Shown here: one piece after another, positions 33,692 through 36,487 of the stretch | Layout of the letters: every line of letters starts with the position of its first letter | Numbering within the stretch: position 1 is the stretch's first letter | DNA from: JACNLN01 sp964626495 | GTDB lineage: Bacteria; Fidelibacterota; Marinisomatia; Marinisomatales; CAZVFT01 | Direction: 5' to 3' | Assembly: GCA_964626495.1 (NCBI GenBank) | Contig: CAZVFT010000009.1 | Location: 1 to 36,487, forward strand | Length of the DNA: 36,487 nt | Program-made: the position numbers and the translations under genes | The notes under the pieces: model-generated | What the model was told of the DNA's origin: nothing | Database searches by the model: none | What the model saw: only the letters and a program-made list of their open reading frames with translations

Positions 33692-36487
33692 TTAACGAAG
33701 TATTAACATCTTTTTAGAAGAATTAAAATCACTTGCAGATATTCTGTAAATATACAAACCGCTCCCAGAAGTGTTTCCGAAAACATCCTTCCCATCCCAC
33801 TGTACAGATTTGTAACCTGCAGTTTGCTCAGAATTGATTAGAGTTCGCACCTCACGACCAAGAATATCGTATATTTTGATAAAAACATGAGAATCTTCCG
33901 GTAAATCGTAGCGTATGGTGGTTATGGGGTTAAAAGGATTGGGATAGTTCTGATGAAGCGCGTAGCTCTCAGGAATCTGACTAACCTTCGTAGATTTGCC
34001 CTGTCCCATAAGAATAGCCAAAGCTGAGTTAACTTTATCATCATAGTCAGCCCGGTTGATAGGACGATACTCAGATTTAGTACCCAAAGTCTGACTTCTA
34101 CCCAGTCCGCCCTGTCCATTACTATCAGCTGCCAGATATACCTGACCAATATTGATTACAGCATATACTGAATCATCAAGGCTCTGTGGATTTGACAATA
34201 TTTCCTCATACTTTTCGATAGCGGTAGAATATTCCTCCACCGGGAGATGAGTAAGAATAGAATATTGGTCAGCAACTTTAGATAAGGGGGTCTCTGCATA
34301 TTCTACTGTTAAACTATCATAATATTCCTGAAGTACCTGGAAGTTTCCACCAATCTGTTGAGTGCAGACAAATAGGCGGGGAACAGATCCTAAAGCTTCC
34401 ATACTGTCTGGAAAGGTAGCAATTAAAGTCTTATAGGTTTGAATTGCGGGATCAAAGTTACCTTCTTCTTCATACGTTAAACCCTGCTGGTATAATAACT
34501 GATTATCGGTCCAATCAGCACCAGAAGTACCACCACCTGTATTAGGTTCTGTGTCGTAAGGAAAATAATCAAAAATGTCAGGATAGAATCTTTCTCCTAA
34601 TCCAGGATCCTCATCTGCCCAATAATTGTACGTGATGTCAATGAACATTGGTACTGGATTTATACGGTACCCATATATGAGGTATCCCCCCTGGTTATCA
34701 AAGATGTCATTATGACCTATTGCAAGTAAAGGAAACGATCTGTCGAAGAGAATCATTTCAGCACTTTCCGGTTCGCAGTGTGGGATACATGGGTCTGATA
34801 AACCATTCTCTTCAATGTGATTAAGTGCACTTCCATTGAGGTTCATCACGGGTTGGCTACCGTTCATAGCGATGATTCCGTGGTTAAGGTTTAAGTTAAT
34901 AACGTTGTTTATGAGAACGGGTGAGCTGGCGTGAAGAAAAATACCCCCTATTACCATGGCGTCAGGCTCAGGACTCAGACCGTTCCCTGTTATAATATTC
35001 CCATCCAGAAAACCGTCAGAACTCTGAACGAGATGAATGCCACATGTATTATTATAATCAACGTTATTCCCGATAAGTTCATATCTGAAACCCTGTTCCA
35101 CAAGAATGCCACGGTTGTTCTCTCTTATACTATTACTATCAAGTGTTGCCTCTGAAACAAAAATATGCACGCCGAGGTCGTTTTGCCATAATGTGTTACC
35201 CGTAAAACATGGAGGGTTTTCGTTTCTGAGCAATTCTAACCCAACATTACAGTCATGAATTGAACAGTTTGTTACAGTACCCGTACTAGATGTCTGGAAT
35301 GTTAAACCTTTATATGCATAAGAAATTTCGCAATATTGCAAAGTAATTGCTGATGAAGAAGCAATCTCTATCCCTTGCCAGTACTCATCAGGCGATACAT
35401 AAATATCTGGAATAAATTGAATGGGATGATTGTCTGAACCTTCTGCAATTAATTCACCAGAAACAATTAATTTACCATTAGAATGAGCCTTAACTATGGT
35501 TCCCTGTTTAATAATTACAGTGTTATTTACAGGTATTTCAAAGGTGTCGGATAGGGAGATTGTATTTGCCCAATATACTGTATCTCCTTCTGGTGCATAG
35601 TAAGCAGGCTGTTCATACACTCCCGAATTACGATAATTACAACTGTATCCTTTCCAACCAATGTTCGTTCCAGAACTCGGAAAGTCAATTACATATAAAT
35701 CATCACCAACATTATAAACTAATTCAAGAGAAGGGTCTTGGAGGTCAATATTTGATAGCCAAAGTGAATTACACTCACATTGACCTATAAAAGGGACAGA
35801 GTCTGTTTTAGCATAAGAATTATCATAGATTTCTATATATTTTTTGCTGCCATCTCTTGTCATACAAGCAATATCAATGTTATTGTCATCGTCAAAATCT
35901 CCTATAACGATGTTTTTATTATAGAAGTTGGGAATACTAATAAATTGAGTTGACATTTCATTATTAATTATATGAATTCCTTTTTCGTCTCCACAAAAGC
36001 TTGCTATAATTTCATTTACTCCATCATTATTCATATCAGAAATCGCAAAATCAGAAATACTAAATATTGATTCTCTAAGTTCTTCGTCTGTTCCTTCATG
36101 TATATATTCTCCCAAAAATATTTCTTGATAAGTATCATCTTCCAATTTTCCAAGGTAATAATCATCTTGAGATTTTTTAAGAAAAATTATATCCAAGTAA
36201 CCATCTTTATCCAAATCACTTGAAATACAAGGAGGATAAATTTCATCATCTCCGGTTACACTATACATAGTTTCCACGATTCCTCCATTATTATCCATAA
36301 GGCAAATTCTCTCAATTGTAGGAAGAATTATCATTTTATCATCATAGCCCTGTATATTTGCTACAATTGGTGAAAATATTTCTTCCTCACCAAATTCAGA
36401 ACACCATCGTTCAGTACCATCACTATTAATGCAATATCACTAGTGTCCGGTAAAAGTTTTGAAACAGGTCTGAAACTCCCCGAAGTT
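33692..36487 (-). CDS. Secreted FG-GAP/beta-helix/TPR protein with T9SS sorting domain; 5' partial and frameshifted
   Basis: The intact frame ends at 33692 and its first ATG is at 36334, but this is internal. There is no signal peptide, and the frame continues upstream as INSDGTERWCSEFGEEEIF... to about 36433 before a TGA at 36437-36439. Another frame above it reads TSGSFRPVSKLLPDTSDIAL, which joins naturally (SDIAL-INSDG) if one base is missing or extra near 36425-36436. The gene therefore runs off the window. Domains are FG-GAP/VCBS-type repeats (SDLDKDGYLDIIFL, SDMNNDGVNEIIASF, GDFDDDNNIDIACM), a right-handed beta-helix of the NosD/PbH1 type (about 260-580), a TPR-like stretch (YQQGLTYEEEGNFDPAIQTY) and a sorting domain (NYPNPFNPITTIRYDL... 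MLILR). Substrate binding or adhesion is likely; no enzymatic motif is seen. Confidence 0.75.

Noticed and set aside
1..36487. CRISPR array, tRNA or rRNA genes
   Set aside because: No regularly spaced identical repeats were seen, and no cloverleaf or rRNA-like segments were noticed in the intergenic regions.

Overview
The window reads as part of a chromosome from an uncultured, A+T-rich, didermic bacterium of the FCB superphylum (Marinimicrobia/SAR406, Calditrichota, KSB1 or a relative). The main evidence is six large secreted proteins whose C-termini carry the FlgD-like/type IX secretion (T9SS) sorting domain with the 'NYPNPFNPxTTI' motif and a terminal '(L/I)xLLK' or similar strand. Supporting evidence is a PorV/PorQ-family barrel, two TonB-dependent receptors with carboxypeptidase-regulatory N-domains, and several lipoproteins. 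This assignment comes from family knowledge, not from a marker gene. Exactly 100 Ns flanked by identical 55-base sequences show that this is a draft scaffold.

Region 1 (2-14412, + strand) is a tightly packed seven-gene array: TonB receptor A, secreted Fn3 protein A, lipoprotein, PorV-like barrel, beta-propeller lipoprotein, TonB receptor B, secreted Fn3 protein B. Receptor and Fn3 partner occur twice, in the same order, as a duplicated cassette around a core of two lipoproteins and a barrel. I infer a SusCD-like uptake/surface complex in which a 717-residue Fn3 protein takes the place of SusD. A possible remnant of a membrane-protein gene precedes it. Region 2 (14446-16100) is a single transcription unit with a good sigma70 promoter, a strong ribosome site, a sorted beta-propeller protein broken by the scaffold gap, and a classic terminator.

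Region 3 (16236-24338) looks like a cell-wall/glycan turnover locus. On the minus strand are a TolB-like propeller, a secreted N-acetylmuramoyl-L-alanine amidase and a GHL10-type glycosidase (12-base spacing, then a 4-base overlap). Divergent from them is a NamZ (DUF1343) exo-muramidase lipoprotein. Immediately after namZ lies a 289-bp G+C-richer palindromic element with 18-bp terminal inverted repeats (MITE-like).

Region 4 (24702-25995) is a small thiol/redox operon: ArsR-type repressor with a candidate operator, a four-helix membrane protein with a CETC motif, and a DsrE-family protein. In the DsrE reading frame a TGA stands exactly where the first cysteine of the CGxC motif is expected, followed at SECIS distance by a hairpin with a G-rich loop. 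A second in-frame stop (TAA) further on makes this either a selenoprotein with one base error or a decaying gene. Region 5 (26333-28098) has an ATP-cone-fused uridine-kinase-like protein and an Mth938-domain protein.

Region 6 (28137-36487, minus) holds three large secreted proteins: a gingipain-like C25 protein whose catalytic His position is Trp, an M14 zinc carboxypeptidase with all active-site residues, and an FG-GAP/beta-helix/TPR protein that is frameshifted near 36430 and runs off the window. I saw no rRNA, tRNA, CRISPR array or complete insertion sequence.
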